Program-made: the position numbers and the translations under genes
The notes under the pieces: generated by a model
The model's database searches: none
What the model was told of the DNA's origin: nothing
What the model saw: only the letters and a program-made list of their open reading frames with translations
In this document: positions 1 through 8,421 of the stretch, piece by piece
Layout of the letters: every line of letters starts with the position of its first letter
Numbering within the stretch: position 1 is the first letter of the stretch
Source: Aquipseudomonas ullengensis
GTDB lineage: Bacteria > Pseudomonadota > Gammaproteobacteria > Pseudomonadales > Pseudomonadaceae
Reading direction: 5' to 3'
DNA length: 64,000 nt
Assembly (NCBI RefSeq): GCF_014174475.1
Contig: NZ_JACJUD010000004.1
Span: 310,001 to 374,000 of the forward strand

Positions 1-665
1 GTCTGCATGGCCAGTTCGCGCAGCGCAGTGAGGTTGGTCTGGCTGAAGAAGGCATCGATGGCCGCCCGCGCCTGCTCGGGCACATACACCTTGCCGTCGC
101 GCAGGCGTTCGAGCAGCTCGCGCGGCGGCAGGTCGATCAGCAGGATCTCGTCGGCCTCCTGCAGCACCCAGTCCGGCAGCGTCTCGCGCACCTGCACGCC
201 GGTGATGTCGCGCACCTGGTCATTCAAGGCTTCGAGGTGCTGCACATTGACCGTGGTGTAGACGTCGATGCCCGCATCCAGCAATTCCTGCACATCCTGC
301 CAGCGCTTGGCGTGACGGCTGCCGTGGGCATTGCTGTGCGCCAATTCGTCGACCAGCACCAGTTTGGGCGGCGTCGCGAGAATGCCGTCCAGATCCATCT
401 CGCTCAGCGTCACACCGCGGTACTCGCTACGCAGCGCCGGCTGCTGCGGCAGGCCGACCAGCATCGCCTCGGTTTCCGCCCGGCCGTGGGTTTCCACCAC
501 CCCCACGCGCAGGTCGACGCCCTGGCGCAATTGCGCCTGCGCCGCCTGCAACATGGCGAAGGTCTTACCCACCCCAGGCGCCGCGCCGAGAAATACTTTC
601 AGGCGGCCACGGCCCTCTCGGGGCATATCGGCCAGCAAGGCATCGGCGCGTTGCGCATCACTCAT
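1..665 (-). CDS. kdpD: KdpD sensor kinase, N-terminal part (cut by window edge)
   Basis: The first ~221 codons of the K+-sensing histidine kinase KdpD; the rest lies left of the window. The reverse strand starts ATGAGTGATGCG at 665 and soon encodes a Walker-A-like [13 protein letters not shown] segment, the hallmark of the cytoplasmic KdpD domain. The ATG overlaps the kdpC stop (ATGA, 662-665), so the two are probably translationally coupled. By family knowledge KdpD phosphorylates KdpE to switch on kdpFABC at low K+; kdpE is expected beyond the edge. The plus-strand ORFs here are shadows. Confidence 0.95.
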   Translation of the reverse strand, partial: MSDAQRADALLADMPREGRGRLKVFLGAAPGVGKTFAMLQAAQAQLRQGVDLRVGVVETHGRAETEAMLVGLPQQPALRSEYRGVTLSEMDLDGILATPPKLVLVDELAHSNAHGSRHAKRWQDVQELLDAGIDVYTTVNVQHLEALNDQVRDITGVQVRETLPDWVLQEADEILLIDLPPRELLERLRDGKVYVPEQARAAIDAFFSQTNLTALRELAMQ

Positions 666-1237
666 GGAGTCGTCTCGGTTTTGGCGATGGCGCGATTGTC
701 AGCCAGCGCCAGATTGAGCGCCAGCACGTTGACCACGGCAGGGCCTACCAGTGGTTTTTCCACATGTTGCGCGACCAGGCGCTCCAGGCTGGCAACCGAG
801 ATGCCGCGTGCGCTGGCGACGCGCTCGATCTGGTAACGCGCGGCCGCCGGCGACAGGTGCGGGTCGAGGCCGCTGGCCGAGGTGGTGACCAGTTGCATCG
901 GCACCGGCCCCTGCCCTTCACCCAGCAACCGCTGGGCCTCCTTGGCGATGCGTTCGGCCAGTGCCGGGTTGCTCGGCGCCAGGTTGCTCGCGCCGCTGGC
1001 CACGGTGGCGAAGGCGGCGGCCGAGGGGCGCGGCTGGAACCACTGCGCACCCTCGAAGTTCTGTGCCAGCAGGCGGCTACCGCGCACCTCTCCAGTGGCA
1101 TCGCGCAGCAGGCTGCCATTGGCCTGCTCGGGGAATGCCAGCTGGGCGATGGCGGTGACGCTCAACGGGTAGATCACGCCGGTGATCAGGGTCATAAAGG
1201 CCAGCACGCTGAGGGCCGGGCGGATTTGCTTGAACAT
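662..1237 (-). CDS. kdpC: KdpC, K+-transporting ATPase subunit C
   Basis: 191 aa, the usual KdpC size. One N-terminal membrane segment (about residues 5-28) is followed by a periplasmic domain. Typical family stretches are seen: GSRLLAQNF, a [12 protein letters not shown] loop and a C-terminal ALNLALADN. KdpC is the small subunit of the KdpFABC P-type ATPase and helps couple K+ binding to ATP use. I chose the ATG at 1237 ([12 protein letters not shown]); the reading frame stays open to 1285 but that extension is repeat-derived sequence. The gene is separated from kdpB by a repeat doublet and overlaps kdpD by 4 nt. Confidence 0.96.
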   Translation of the reverse strand: MFKQIRPALSVLAFMTLITGVIYPLSVTAIAQLAFPEQANGSLLRDATGEVRGSRLLAQNFEGAQWFQPRPSAAAFATVASGASNLAPSNPALAERIAKEAQRLLGEGQGPVPMQLVTTSASGLDPHLSPAAARYQIERVASARGISVASLERLVAQHVEKPLVGPAVVNVLALNLALADNRAIAKTETTP

Positions 1238-1253
1238 GATGAGGCTCCAGTTT

Positions 1254-1337
1254 GTAGGGTGGACAACGCTGTGCTTGTCCACCATTGCGCAACACGGATT
1301 GGCTTGGTGGAAAACGCTGCGCGGTTTTCCACCCTAC
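1254..1337. repeat. Double-hairpin REP-like repeat inside the kdp operon
   Basis: An 84-bp block beginning GTAGGGTGGA and ending TCCACCCTAC. Each half folds by itself: GGTGGACAA pairs with TTGTCCACC on the left, and GGTGGAAAAC pairs with GTTTTCCACC on the right. The two halves are inverted relative to each other, as in REP doublets (REPINs). It fills the kdpB-kdpC gap, so kdpB mRNA ends in this structure. No second copy was seen in the window. Confidence 0.85.
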
Positions 1338-1343
1338 GGTTGT

Positions 1344-3404
1344 TCACACCAGGCCGACGGCCACCAGCAGCAGGTCGATGAGCTTGATACCGACAAAGGG
1401 TGCGAGGATGCCGCCCAGTCCGTAGATCAGCAGGTTGCGCCGCAGCAGGCTGGCCGCATCCAGCGCCTGTACGCGCACCCCACGCAGGGCCAGGGGGATC
1501 AGTGCGACGATGATCAGCGCGTTGAACACGATGGCCGAGAGGATCGCGCTCTGCGGGCTGTGCAACTGCATCAGGTTGAGCGCGCCGAGCTGCGGGTAGA
1601 TGCCGGCGAACAGCGCCGGCAGGATGGCGAAGTACTTGGCTACGTCGTTGGCCACCGAGAAGGTGGTCAGCGCGCCACGGGTCACCAGCAGCTCCTTGCC
1701 CACCTGCACCACGTCGAGCAGCTTGGTCGGATCACTGTCCAGATCGACCAGGTTGGCCGCCTCGCGCGCCGCCTGGGTGCCGTCGTTCATCGCCAGGCCG
1801 ACATCGGCCTGAGCCAGCGCCGGCGCGTCGTTGGCGCCGTCGCCGCACATGGCGACCATCTTGCCTTCGGCCTGCTCCTGGCGGATGCGCTGCAGCTTCT
1901 TCTCCGGGGTGGCTTCGGCGATCAGGTCATCCACGCCGGCTTCGGCGGCAATCGCAGCGGCGGTCAGCGGGTTGTCGCCGGTGACCATCACGGTGCGGAT
2001 ACCCATGGCGCGCAGTTCGGCGAAGCGCTCGCGGATGCCCGGCTTGACCACGTCCTTGAGGTGGATGGCGCCGAGCAGCTTGCCATCACCGGCCACCAGC
2101 AACGGCGTGCCGCCGCTCTGGGCGATCTTCTCGATCTCGCGGGCCAGCGGGGCCGGCACCTCGTTGCGGCTCAGCTGCAGGTAGTCGAGCACCGAGTCGA
2201 CCGCGCCCTTGCGGTACACGTGGCCATTCCAGTCGGCGCCGGACAGGCGCGTTTCGGCACTGAAGGCGATGGCAACGACCTCGCTGCGCGCTGGTTCCTG
2301 CATCGGATGCAGGCCACGCAGGTACTCGACGATCGATTTGCCCTCGGCGGTGTCGTCGGCCAAGGATGCCAGCAGCGCCGCTTCGCTGAGTTCTTTGCCG
2401 GACACGCCAGGCGCCTTGATCATCGCAGTGCAGCGACGGTTGCCGAAGGTGATGGTGCCGGTCTTGTCCAACAGCAGCACGTGCACGTCCCCCGCCGCTT
2501 CCACCGCACGGCCGGACTTGGCGATCACATTGAGGCGCACCAGGCGGTCCATGCCGGCGATGCCGATGGCCGAGAGCAGGCCGCCGATGGTGGTCGGGAT
2601 CAGCGTCACCAGCAGCGCCACCAGGTACACCAGCGGCAGGTCGCCACCGGCATAACGTGCGAACGGCTGCAGGGTCGCCACCACCAGCAGGAAGATCAGG
2701 GTCAGGCCGATCAGCAGGATATCCAGCGCCACTTCGTTGGGCGTCTTCTGCCGCTTGGCGCCTTCGACCAGGGCGATCATGCGGTCCAGGGTCGACTCGC
2801 CCGGGTTGGCGGTGATCTGCACCAGCAGCCAGTCGGACACCACGCGGGTGTTGCCGGTGACGGCCGAACGGTCGCCGCCGGATTCACGAATCACCGGGGC
2901 GGACTCCCCGGTGATGGCCGCCTCATTGACCGCAGCGATGCCTTCGATCACCTCGCCGTCGCCGGGGATCAGCTCGCCGGCCTCGACCCGCACGATATCG
3001 CCACGGCGCAGGCTGCTGGCCAGCACGGTCTCGAATTGCTGGCCCTTCTGCCGGCGCGCATTGAGCCCCTGGCTGCCGGCCTTGAGGCTGTCGGCGCGAG
3101 CCTTGCCGCGGCCTTCGGCCAGGGCCTCGGCGAAGTTGGCGAAGAGCACGGTGAACCACAGCCACAGGGCGATCTGCACGGCCAGGCCGGTAGACACCTG
3201 AGGATTGGGGATAAAGCACAACACGGTGGTGAGGATCGCCGTCAGCTCCACCACCAGCATTACCGGCGCTCGTTGCAGCTGGCGCGGGTCGAGCTTGACG
3301 AAGGCTTGGCGCAGCGCCGGTTGCCAGAGCGCAGCGAAACTGGTCTTAGCATGAGGTTGGGTCTGGTTCTTGGTGTCTTTCGACACCTGAGTGTGGGCAT
3401 TCAT
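1344..3404 (-). CDS. kdpB: KdpB, K+-transporting P-type ATPase catalytic subunit
   Basis: 686 aa; the catalytic P-type ATPase of KdpFABC. Visible motifs are TGES of the actuator domain (about 165-168), the phosphorylation site [10 protein letters not shown] (Asp about 313), [10 protein letters not shown], and [16 protein letters not shown] in the hinge. Seven hydrophobic stretches fit the family. The start is chosen at the second of two tandem ATGs because GGGAG lies 7 nt before it; 3407 would add one Met. The stop is followed by the 84-bp repeat before kdpC. kdpA ends 12 nt upstream, so the genes are co-transcribed. Confidence 0.97.
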   Translation of the reverse strand: MNAHTQVSKDTKNQTQPHAKTSFAALWQPALRQAFVKLDPRQLQRAPVMLVVELTAILTTVLCFIPNPQVSTGLAVQIALWLWFTVLFANFAEALAEGRGKARADSLKAGSQGLNARRQKGQQFETVLASSLRRGDIVRVEAGELIPGDGEVIEGIAAVNEAAITGESAPVIRESGGDRSAVTGNTRVVSDWLLVQITANPGESTLDRMIALVEGAKRQKTPNEVALDILLIGLTLIFLLVVATLQPFARYAGGDLPLVYLVALLVTLIPTTIGGLLSAIGIAGMDRLVRLNVIAKSGRAVEAAGDVHVLLLDKTGTITFGNRRCTAMIKAPGVSGKELSEAALLASLADDTAEGKSIVEYLRGLHPMQEPARSEVVAIAFSAETRLSGADWNGHVYRKGAVDSVLDYLQLSRNEVPAPLAREIEKIAQSGGTPLLVAGDGKLLGAIHLKDVVKPGIRERFAELRAMGIRTVMVTGDNPLTAAAIAAEAGVDDLIAEATPEKKLQRIRQEQAEGKMVAMCGDGANDAPALAQADVGLAMNDGTQAAREAANLVDLDSDPTKLLDVVQVGKELLVTRGALTTFSVANDVAKYFAILPALFAGIYPQLGALNLMQLHSPQSAILSAIVFNALIIVALIPLALRGVRVQALDAASLLRRNLLIYGLGGILAPFVGIKLIDLLLVAVGLV

Positions 3405-3416
3405 CATGGTTCTCCC

Positions 3417-5117
3417 TTAGAAGCCCTGGAACATGGTCAGGTGCTCGGCGATCGGGCCCAGGGCCAGTGCCGGCAGGAAGGTCAGGCCGCCGACCAGCAA
3501 AATGGTCAGGGTCAGCAGGGTGACGAACAGCGGGCCGTGGGTCGGGAAGCTGTTGCTGCCAATCGGCGCGCGCTTCTTCGCCGCCAGGCTGCCGGCGATG
3601 GCGAGGATCGGCAGGATGTAGCCGAAGCGGCCGATCAACATGGCCAGGCCGATCATCAGGTTGTGGTACGGCGTGTTGGCGCCGAAGCCGCCGAAGGCCG
3701 AGCCGTTGTTGGCCGCGCCGGAGGTGTAGTTGTAGAGAATCTGGCTGAAGCCATGGGCTCCCGGGGTGCTCACCGAAGCCGCCGGCCCAGGCAGGCTGGC
3801 CGCCAGCGCACCAAGCACCAGTACGCCAACCGGCATTACCAGCAGCGTGGCGACCAGCAGGCGCACTTCGCGGGCTTCCAGCTTCTTGCCAAGGTATTCC
3901 GGGGTGCGGCCGATCATCAGGCCGGCGAGAAACACCGCGATCAGCACGAACAGCAGCATGCCGTACAGGCCAGCACCGACGCCGCCGAAGATCACCTCGC
4001 CGAGCATCATGTTGAACATCGGCACCATGCCGCCGAGGGCACTGAAACTGTCGTGCATGGCGTTCACCGAGCCGTTGGAGGCCGCCGTGGTGGTCACCGC
4101 CCACAGCGCCGAGGCGGTGATGCCGAAGCGGCTCTCCTTGCCCTCCAGCGAACCGCTCTGCTCGATCGGCAACGCGGCCAGGGCCGGGTTCGGCTGGTAC
4201 TCGGCATACAGGGTCACACCCAGGCCGAGGACGAACAGGATCAGCATGCAGGCCAGCAAGGCACGGCTCTGGCGCAGGTCCTTGACGTAATGGCCGAAGG
4301 TGAACAGCAAGGCCGCCGGGATCAGAATGATCGAGGCCAGCTCGAACAAGTTGCTCCAGGCCGTGGGGTTCTCGAACGGGTGCGCCGAGTTGACGCCGAA
4401 GAAGCCGCCACCATTGGTGCCCAGCTGCTTGATCGCAATCTGGCTGGCCGCCGGCCCGAGCGGCACGACCTGATCGGTGCCGCCGAGGGTGTGTGCCGTG
4501 GCGTATTCAAGGAAGGTCTGCGGCACGCCCTGCCAGACCAGGAACAACGCCAGCACCAGGCACAGCGGCAACAGGCCGTAGAGGGTGGCGCGGGTCAGGT
4601 CGACCCAGAAATTACCGACGCTGTTGCTCGAACGACGGGCGATGCCACGGCAGAACACCACCAGCACCGCCAGGCCGACTGCCGGGCTGACGAAGTTCTG
4701 TACGCCCAGGCCGACCATCTGACTGAAGTAACTGAGCGCCGCCTCGCCGCTGTAGGCCTGCCAGTTGGTGTTGCTGACAAAGCTCACCGCCGTGTTGAAC
4801 GCCAGGGTCCATTCCAGCCCCGGCAGCCCTTGCGGATTGAGCGGCAGCGCGCCCTGCAGCATGAGGATGGTGAACAACGCCAGCAGGCTGGCCAGGGTGA
4901 AGGCCAGCAAGGCCAGGGTGTAGGTCTTCCAGTCCTGCTCGGCCTGGCTGTCGACGCCGGCCAGGCGATAGCAAAGTCGTTCGATGGGCGCGAGCAGCGG
5001 CGTCAGCAGGGTCTTCTGCCCTTCCATCACGCGGAACAGGTAACGCCCGAGAAACGGTGCGGGTAGCAGCACCAGTGTGAAAAAGGCGAGGATCAGCCAG
5101 TAGTCTTGGACTTGCAT
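3417..5117 (-). CDS. kdpA: KdpA, K+-binding channel-like subunit
   Basis: 566 aa polytopic membrane protein, about ten transmembrane segments. It contains the selectivity-filter-like loops expected for this superfamily-of-K+-transporters member, such as [20 protein letters not shown] and [13 protein letters not shown]. KdpA selects and binds K+ for the pump. It starts 10 nt after kdpF and ends 12 nt before kdpB, in the usual kdpFABC order. Confidence 0.97.
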   Translation of the reverse strand: MQVQDYWLILAFFTLVLLPAPFLGRYLFRVMEGQKTLLTPLLAPIERLCYRLAGVDSQAEQDWKTYTLALLAFTLASLLALFTILMLQGALPLNPQGLPGLEWTLAFNTAVSFVSNTNWQAYSGEAALSYFSQMVGLGVQNFVSPAVGLAVLVVFCRGIARRSSNSVGNFWVDLTRATLYGLLPLCLVLALFLVWQGVPQTFLEYATAHTLGGTDQVVPLGPAASQIAIKQLGTNGGGFFGVNSAHPFENPTAWSNLFELASIILIPAALLFTFGHYVKDLRQSRALLACMLILFVLGLGVTLYAEYQPNPALAALPIEQSGSLEGKESRFGITASALWAVTTTAASNGSVNAMHDSFSALGGMVPMFNMMLGEVIFGGVGAGLYGMLLFVLIAVFLAGLMIGRTPEYLGKKLEAREVRLLVATLLVMPVGVLVLGALAASLPGPAASVSTPGAHGFSQILYNYTSGAANNGSAFGGFGANTPYHNLMIGLAMLIGRFGYILPILAIAGSLAAKKRAPIGSNSFPTHGPLFVTLLTLTILLVGGLTFLPALALGPIAEHLTMFQGF

Positions 5118-5127
5118 GGCGCGCCCC

Positions 5128-5217
5128 TCAGCTACGGTCGGCGCGTAGCAGCGCCACCAGCAGGTAAATGAAAAGTCCGGCGGCCAGGCCGAGGGACAAC
5201 CCGTCGAGAATGCTCAT
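5128..5217 (-). CDS. kdpF: KdpF, small stabilising membrane subunit
   Basis: A 29-aa peptide reading [20 protein letters not shown] and ending LRADRS, essentially a single transmembrane helix. Size, position just upstream of kdpA and the hydrophobic core identify it as KdpF, which stabilises the KdpABC complex. An AAGGAG ribosome binding site lies 6 nt before the ATG. It is the first gene of the operon, so the kdp promoter must lie in 5218-5513. Confidence 0.92.
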   Translation of the reverse strand: MSILDGLSLGLAAGLFIYLLVALLRADRS

Positions 5218-5269
5218 GTGTGCTCCTTGTTGCGGTGGTTACCGCTGTGAGCGAATTCTCGGCAGGCAG

Positions 5270-5321
5270 GGCGTAAAGGCGCGATTGCTGGACACTGGCC
5301 GGGGCGTAAAGAAGGCGTAAA
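5270..5321 (-). promoter_or_regulatory. Three TTTACGCC direct repeats upstream of kdpF (candidate response-regulator boxes)
   Basis: On the minus strand TTTACGCC occurs at 5321-5314, 5310-5303 and 5277-5270. Start-to-start distances are 11 and 33 bp, all on one helical face. Direct repeats at 11-bp spacing are typical of OmpR-family regulator sites, and kdp promoters are controlled by KdpE of that family. The divergent regulator gene at 5514 is another possible binder. The rest of 5218-5513 (296 bp) holds no gene; no convincing -10/-35 pair was picked. Confidence 0.6.
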
Positions 5322-5513
5322 AATCCACGGTTTTAGGGGTTTGCAGAGGTTTGTACCTATGCTGATACATGACCGACACCATGCCGATACGCGCAACCGC
5401 CACCATGGCAGACGGGCGGCGCCAAGCGGCATGGCCGTAAAATCCGTGACAGGCTAGGATGCGCGCCTGTCCCGCCCGCATCCCAGCCCCTGAAGTTCCT
5501 GGAGCCTGCCCCG

Positions 5514-6269
5514 GTGGAAGCCCGCAATACGCATGAATGGCGTGCACGCACGACACGCGCCCTGATCGTCGACGACAACCTCGAGCTGCGTGAGCTGCTG
5601 GGCGGCTATCTGACCCGTTTCAATATCGACAGCGAGGCCGTCGGTGATGGCCATGGCATGCGCCGTGCCCTGGCGCAGAGCCAGTTCGACGTAATCATCC
5701 TCGACCTTATGCTGCCCGGCGAAGACGGCCTGGCACTGTGCCGCGAACTGCGCAGCACCTCCGACATCCCGATCCTGATGCTCACCGCCCGCTGCGAACC
5801 GGCCGACCGCATCATCGGCCTGGAGCTGGGCGCCGACGACTACATGGCCAAGCCCTTTGAGCCGCGCGAGTTGGTGGCGCGCATCCAGAGCATCCTGCGT
5901 CGCGTACGCGACGACCGCGACCCGGCCCGCATCGAGCAACGCCAGGAGCCGCGCACCAGCATCAGTTTCGACGGCTGGACCCTGCACAGCGTGCTGCGCC
6001 AGCTGCAATCGCCGGATGACCTGCTGGTGCCGCTGTCCAACGCCGAGTTTCGCCTGCTCTGGGTGTTTCTCGAACGCCCGCGCCGGGTGCTCAGCCGCGA
6101 GCAGCTGTTGGACGAAGCCCGTGGCCGCTCCATCGAAGCCTTCGACCGTAGCATCGACCTGCTGGTCTCGCGCCTGCGCCAGAAACTCGGTGACGATCCG
6201 CGCTCGCCGCGCCTGATCAAGACCGTGCGTGGCGAAGGCTATCTGTTCGACGCACGCGAAATCGCCTGA
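5514..6269 (+). CDS. OmpR-family two-component response regulator
   Basis: 251 aa. Receiver domain at about 15-130 with the acidic pair Asp20/Asp21, the phospho-acceptor Asp64 in VIILDLMLPG, Thr91 in LMLTA and Lys113 in YMAKPFEP. A C-terminal winged helix (about 155-248) contains LSNAEFRLLWVFLE and IKTVRGEGYLF. The start is GTG, preceded by GGAG at 9-10 nt; no in-frame ATG fits. It overlaps the kinase gene by 1 nt (TGATG). It is not KdpE by position: kdpE normally follows kdpD, which runs off the left edge. The target genes are unknown; the downstream EF-hand gene is a candidate. Confidence 0.9.
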   Translation: MEARNTHEWRARTTRALIVDDNLELRELLGGYLTRFNIDSEAVGDGHGMRRALAQSQFDVIILDLMLPGEDGLALCRELRSTSDIPILMLTARCEPADRIIGLELGADDYMAKPFEPRELVARIQSILRRVRDDRDPARIEQRQEPRTSISFDGWTLHSVLRQLQSPDDLLVPLSNAEFRLLWVFLERPRRVLSREQLLDEARGRSIEAFDRSIDLLVSRLRQKLGDDPRSPRLIKTVRGEGYLFDAREIA

Positions 6270-7315
6270 TGCGCAAGGCCGACACCCTCTTCGCCCGCCT
6301 GTTCGGCGTCTTCCTGGTCGCCATCGTGCTGGCTCACGCCCTGGCTTTCGTCTGGTTCAGCCACTACGGCCATCGGCCACCGCCCCCCGAGCACACCAGC
6401 CAGCAAGGCCATGCAGGGCCGCCACCCGGCGAAGGCCAGCCTGGCGATCGCCCGCCGCCGCCAGGAGGCGGCCTCAGTGGGCCACTGGTCCCGCTGCTGT
6501 TCCAGATGCTGACCTTGGTGGTCGCCGCCTGGTATGGCGCGCGCCTGCTCAGCCGGCCGATCCAGCGCCTGTCCGATGCCGCCGAACGTCTCAGTGAAGA
6601 TCTCGACACCCCGCCGCTGCCGGAAACCGGGCCGAAGGAAGCGCGCCAGGCCGCCCATGCCTTCAACCTGATGCAGCAGCGCATCCGCGAACAGGTGCAG
6701 CAACGCGGGCGCATGCTCGCGGCGGTGTCGCACGACCTGCGCACGCCGCTGGCACGGCTCAAGCTACGCATCGAACAGATCCCCAATCCGCAATTGCGCA
6801 CACGCATGGGCCAGGACCTAGGCGAGATGATCAGCATGCTCGACGCCACCCTGCGCTACCTGCACGAACAGCGCAGCACCGAAGCCCTGCAATGGTTCGA
6901 CCTGCAGGCGCTGATCGAGTCGATGGTCGAGGACGCCCAGGACCGTGGCGCCGATGTACGTTTCAGCGGCCACTGCGCGCCGTTGCGGGTGCAGCCGATG
7001 GCATTGCGCTCGTGCATCAGCAACCTGCTGGAAAATGCCCTGCGCTACGCCGGGCACGCCCATATCGAACTGCATGACAGCGCCCAGCAGATCGAAGTCC
7101 GCGTCTGCGATAACGGCCTGGGCATTGCGCCGGAGCAGCGCGAAGTGGTGTTCGAAGCCTTCTTCCGCGTCGAAGGTTCGCGCAACCGCAGCTCCGGCGG
7201 CGTCGGCCTGGGCCTGACCATCGCTCGCGAAGCGGCGCGGCGCCAGGGCGGTGACATCCTCCTTGAAGAAACCCCGGGTGGCGGTCTGACCGCCATCCTG
7301 CGCCTGCCCCGCTGA
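6269..7315 (+). CDS. Sensor histidine kinase with short Pro/Gly/His-rich periplasmic loop
   Basis: 348 aa inner-membrane kinase, partner of the upstream regulator. TM1 is about 11-30 and TM2 about 72-90. The periplasmic loop between them (31-70) is short and very rich in Pro, Gly and His. HAMP follows (about 90-143). The H-box VSHDLRTPLARL contains His155; the N-box is ISNLLENALRYA; DNGLGI and GGVGLGLTIA are the G boxes. The signal is unknown. His residues in the loop could bind a metal, but that is inference from composition only. The gene ends before a REP palindrome and an EF-hand gene. Confidence 0.9.
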   Translation: MRKADTLFARLFGVFLVAIVLAHALAFVWFSHYGHRPPPPEHTSQQGHAGPPPGEGQPGDRPPPPGGGLSGPLVPLLFQMLTLVVAAWYGARLLSRPIQRLSDAAERLSEDLDTPPLPETGPKEARQAAHAFNLMQQRIREQVQQRGRMLAAVSHDLRTPLARLKLRIEQIPNPQLRTRMGQDLGEMISMLDATLRYLHEQRSTEALQWFDLQALIESMVEDAQDRGADVRFSGHCAPLRVQPMALRSCISNLLENALRYAGHAHIELHDSAQQIEVRVCDNGLGIAPEQREVVFEAFFRVEGSRNRSSGGVGLGLTIAREAARRQGGDILLEETPGGGLTAILRLPR

Positions 7316-7326
7316 GCCTGCGGCCT

Positions 7327-7392
7327 GTAGGCGCCAGCTTGCTGGCGATCGATGTTTGCCCGCCTGAACATCGCCAGCACGCTGGCGCCTAC
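7327..7392. repeat. REP-type palindrome pair
   Basis: A 66-bp unit with GTAGGCGCCAGCTTGCTGGC at its left end and an inverted copy, GCCAGCACGCTGGCGCCTAC, at its right end, separated by about 25 bp. This is a typical Pseudomonas REP doublet. It lies between the kinase gene and the EF-hand gene and may form a 3' mRNA structure for the kinase transcript. Confidence 0.85.
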
Positions 7393-7511
7393 TCATTCGC
7401 GCGGGCTGTATGCGCGTCGTTACAAAGTCCACATACCCCCGACACAGAGCACCCGGAGGCTGACAAAACCGGAGAACCCTCTTCGGTTATGCCCACATAG
7501 GAGTGACTCCC

Positions 7512-8285
7512 ATGATCAGTGGTGTCAGCAGTTACTCGAGCTACAGCAGCTACAGCTCGACACTTGCCAGCACCCAGCGCAGCAGCTCCGCCAGCAGTAG
7601 CGGAAGCAGTTGTGCCGGAGGCCCGGCAAAGGTGCAGGAAAAGCTGTTCAGCCTGCTCGACAGCGACGGCAATGGCAGCATTGCCAAGGAAGAACTGGAC
7701 AGCGCCCTGAGCGCCGCCAAGGAAAGTGACAGCAGCCTGACCATCGACATCGACGAACTGTTCAGTCAGCTCGATGCCAATGGCGATGGCAGCCTGGACA
7801 GCGAAGAAACCGCTGCCCTCGCCCCACCACCGCCGCCCGGAGGCCCGGGTGGCCCCAACCCGGAAGAGCTGCTCTCCCAACTCGATGCCAACGGCGACGG
7901 CAGCATCGATGAGGAAGAACTGGCTGCGCTGACCGGTAGCGACACTGATGTCAGCAGCCTGTTCAGCGAACTCGACGGCGACAGTGACGGCAGCCTCAAT
8001 GTCGATGAGCTGGCCGCCCTGGCGCCGCCACCACCGCCTCCGGCAGCCGAAGCCAGCTCCAATGAGCTGTTCAGCCAACTGGATGCGGACAGTAGTGGCA
8101 GCATCAGCCGCGATGAGTTGAGCAGCCTGCTCGACAGCATCGGCCAGCAAGCGCAAGCCAGCAGTAAAAGCTCCAGCAGCGAGGAGGAAAACTTCTCCGG
8201 TCTGATCGCCCAATTGCTCAAGCAGTACCAGAGCAACGCCAGCTATCAGTCCAGCATCGGTAGCCAGCTCGACCTATCGGCCTGA
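7512..8285 (+). CDS. Five-EF-hand calcium-binding protein
   Basis: 257 aa, starting MISGVSSYSS; AGGAG lies 9 nt before this ATG, so the GTG at 7503 is rejected. After a Ser/Tyr-rich N-terminus come five EF-hand loops at about 50-61, 88-99, 125-136, 155-166 and 191-202, for example DANGDGSLDSEE. All have Glu at position 12. The later hands are repeats of about 37 residues, with poly-proline linkers at about 105-115 and 172-177. No signal peptide or membrane segment is seen. Similar proteins have been named XopAW-type calcium-binding proteins, but no type III secretion genes are present, so export is unproven. Function unknown; probably a Ca2+ buffer or sensor. Confidence 0.88.
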   Translation: MISGVSSYSSYSSYSSTLASTQRSSSASSSGSSCAGGPAKVQEKLFSLLDSDGNGSIAKEELDSALSAAKESDSSLTIDIDELFSQLDANGDGSLDSEETAALAPPPPPGGPGGPNPEELLSQLDANGDGSIDEEELAALTGSDTDVSSLFSELDGDSDGSLNVDELAALAPPPPPPAAEASSNELFSQLDADSSGSISRDELSSLLDSIGQQAQASSKSSSSEEENFSGLIAQLLKQYQSNASYQSSIGSQLDLSA

Positions 8286-8350
8286 GCGTCGGTTGACGAT
8301 CCACGGCGTTCACACGCCAGGTCGCCAATCGACTGCAGGTGCTAAAAGCA

Positions 8351-8396
8351 AACGGCCGGTCTATCCGCAGTACGGATAGACCGGCCGTTGTTTTTT
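8351..8396 (+). terminator. Strong Rho-independent terminator after the EF-hand gene
   Basis: A perfect 18-bp stem, AACGGCCGGTCTATCCG plus its complement, around a short loop, followed by a T run (8391-8396). It terminates plus-strand transcription and, with a T-rich stretch on the other side, could also stop the minus-strand permease transcript coming from the right. Confidence 0.92.
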
Positions 8397-8421
8397 GTAG
8401 CCGTCGTAATCTGCGGCCAGC

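Noticed and set aside
1182..5066. 1294-codon plus-strand open frame across the kdp genes
   Set aside because: It is a shadow of kdpCBA in GC-rich DNA; its protein is Gln/His/Arg-rich with no domain, while the other strand has clear Kdp proteins.
5514..7315. Reading the two-component pair as KdpDE because it is beside kdp
   Set aside because: kdpD itself starts at 665 on the other strand, and this kinase has HAMP and a short periplasmic loop, not the KdpD architecture.
7650..8150. Repeated DNA in the EF-hand gene as a possible CRISPR or tandem repeat array
   Set aside because: The repetition is at protein level (EF-hand units), with diverged codons and no spacer pattern.
7512..8285. Calling the EF-hand protein a type III effector
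   Set aside because: No secretion genes or chaperone are near, and the similarity rests mainly on EF-hand loops.
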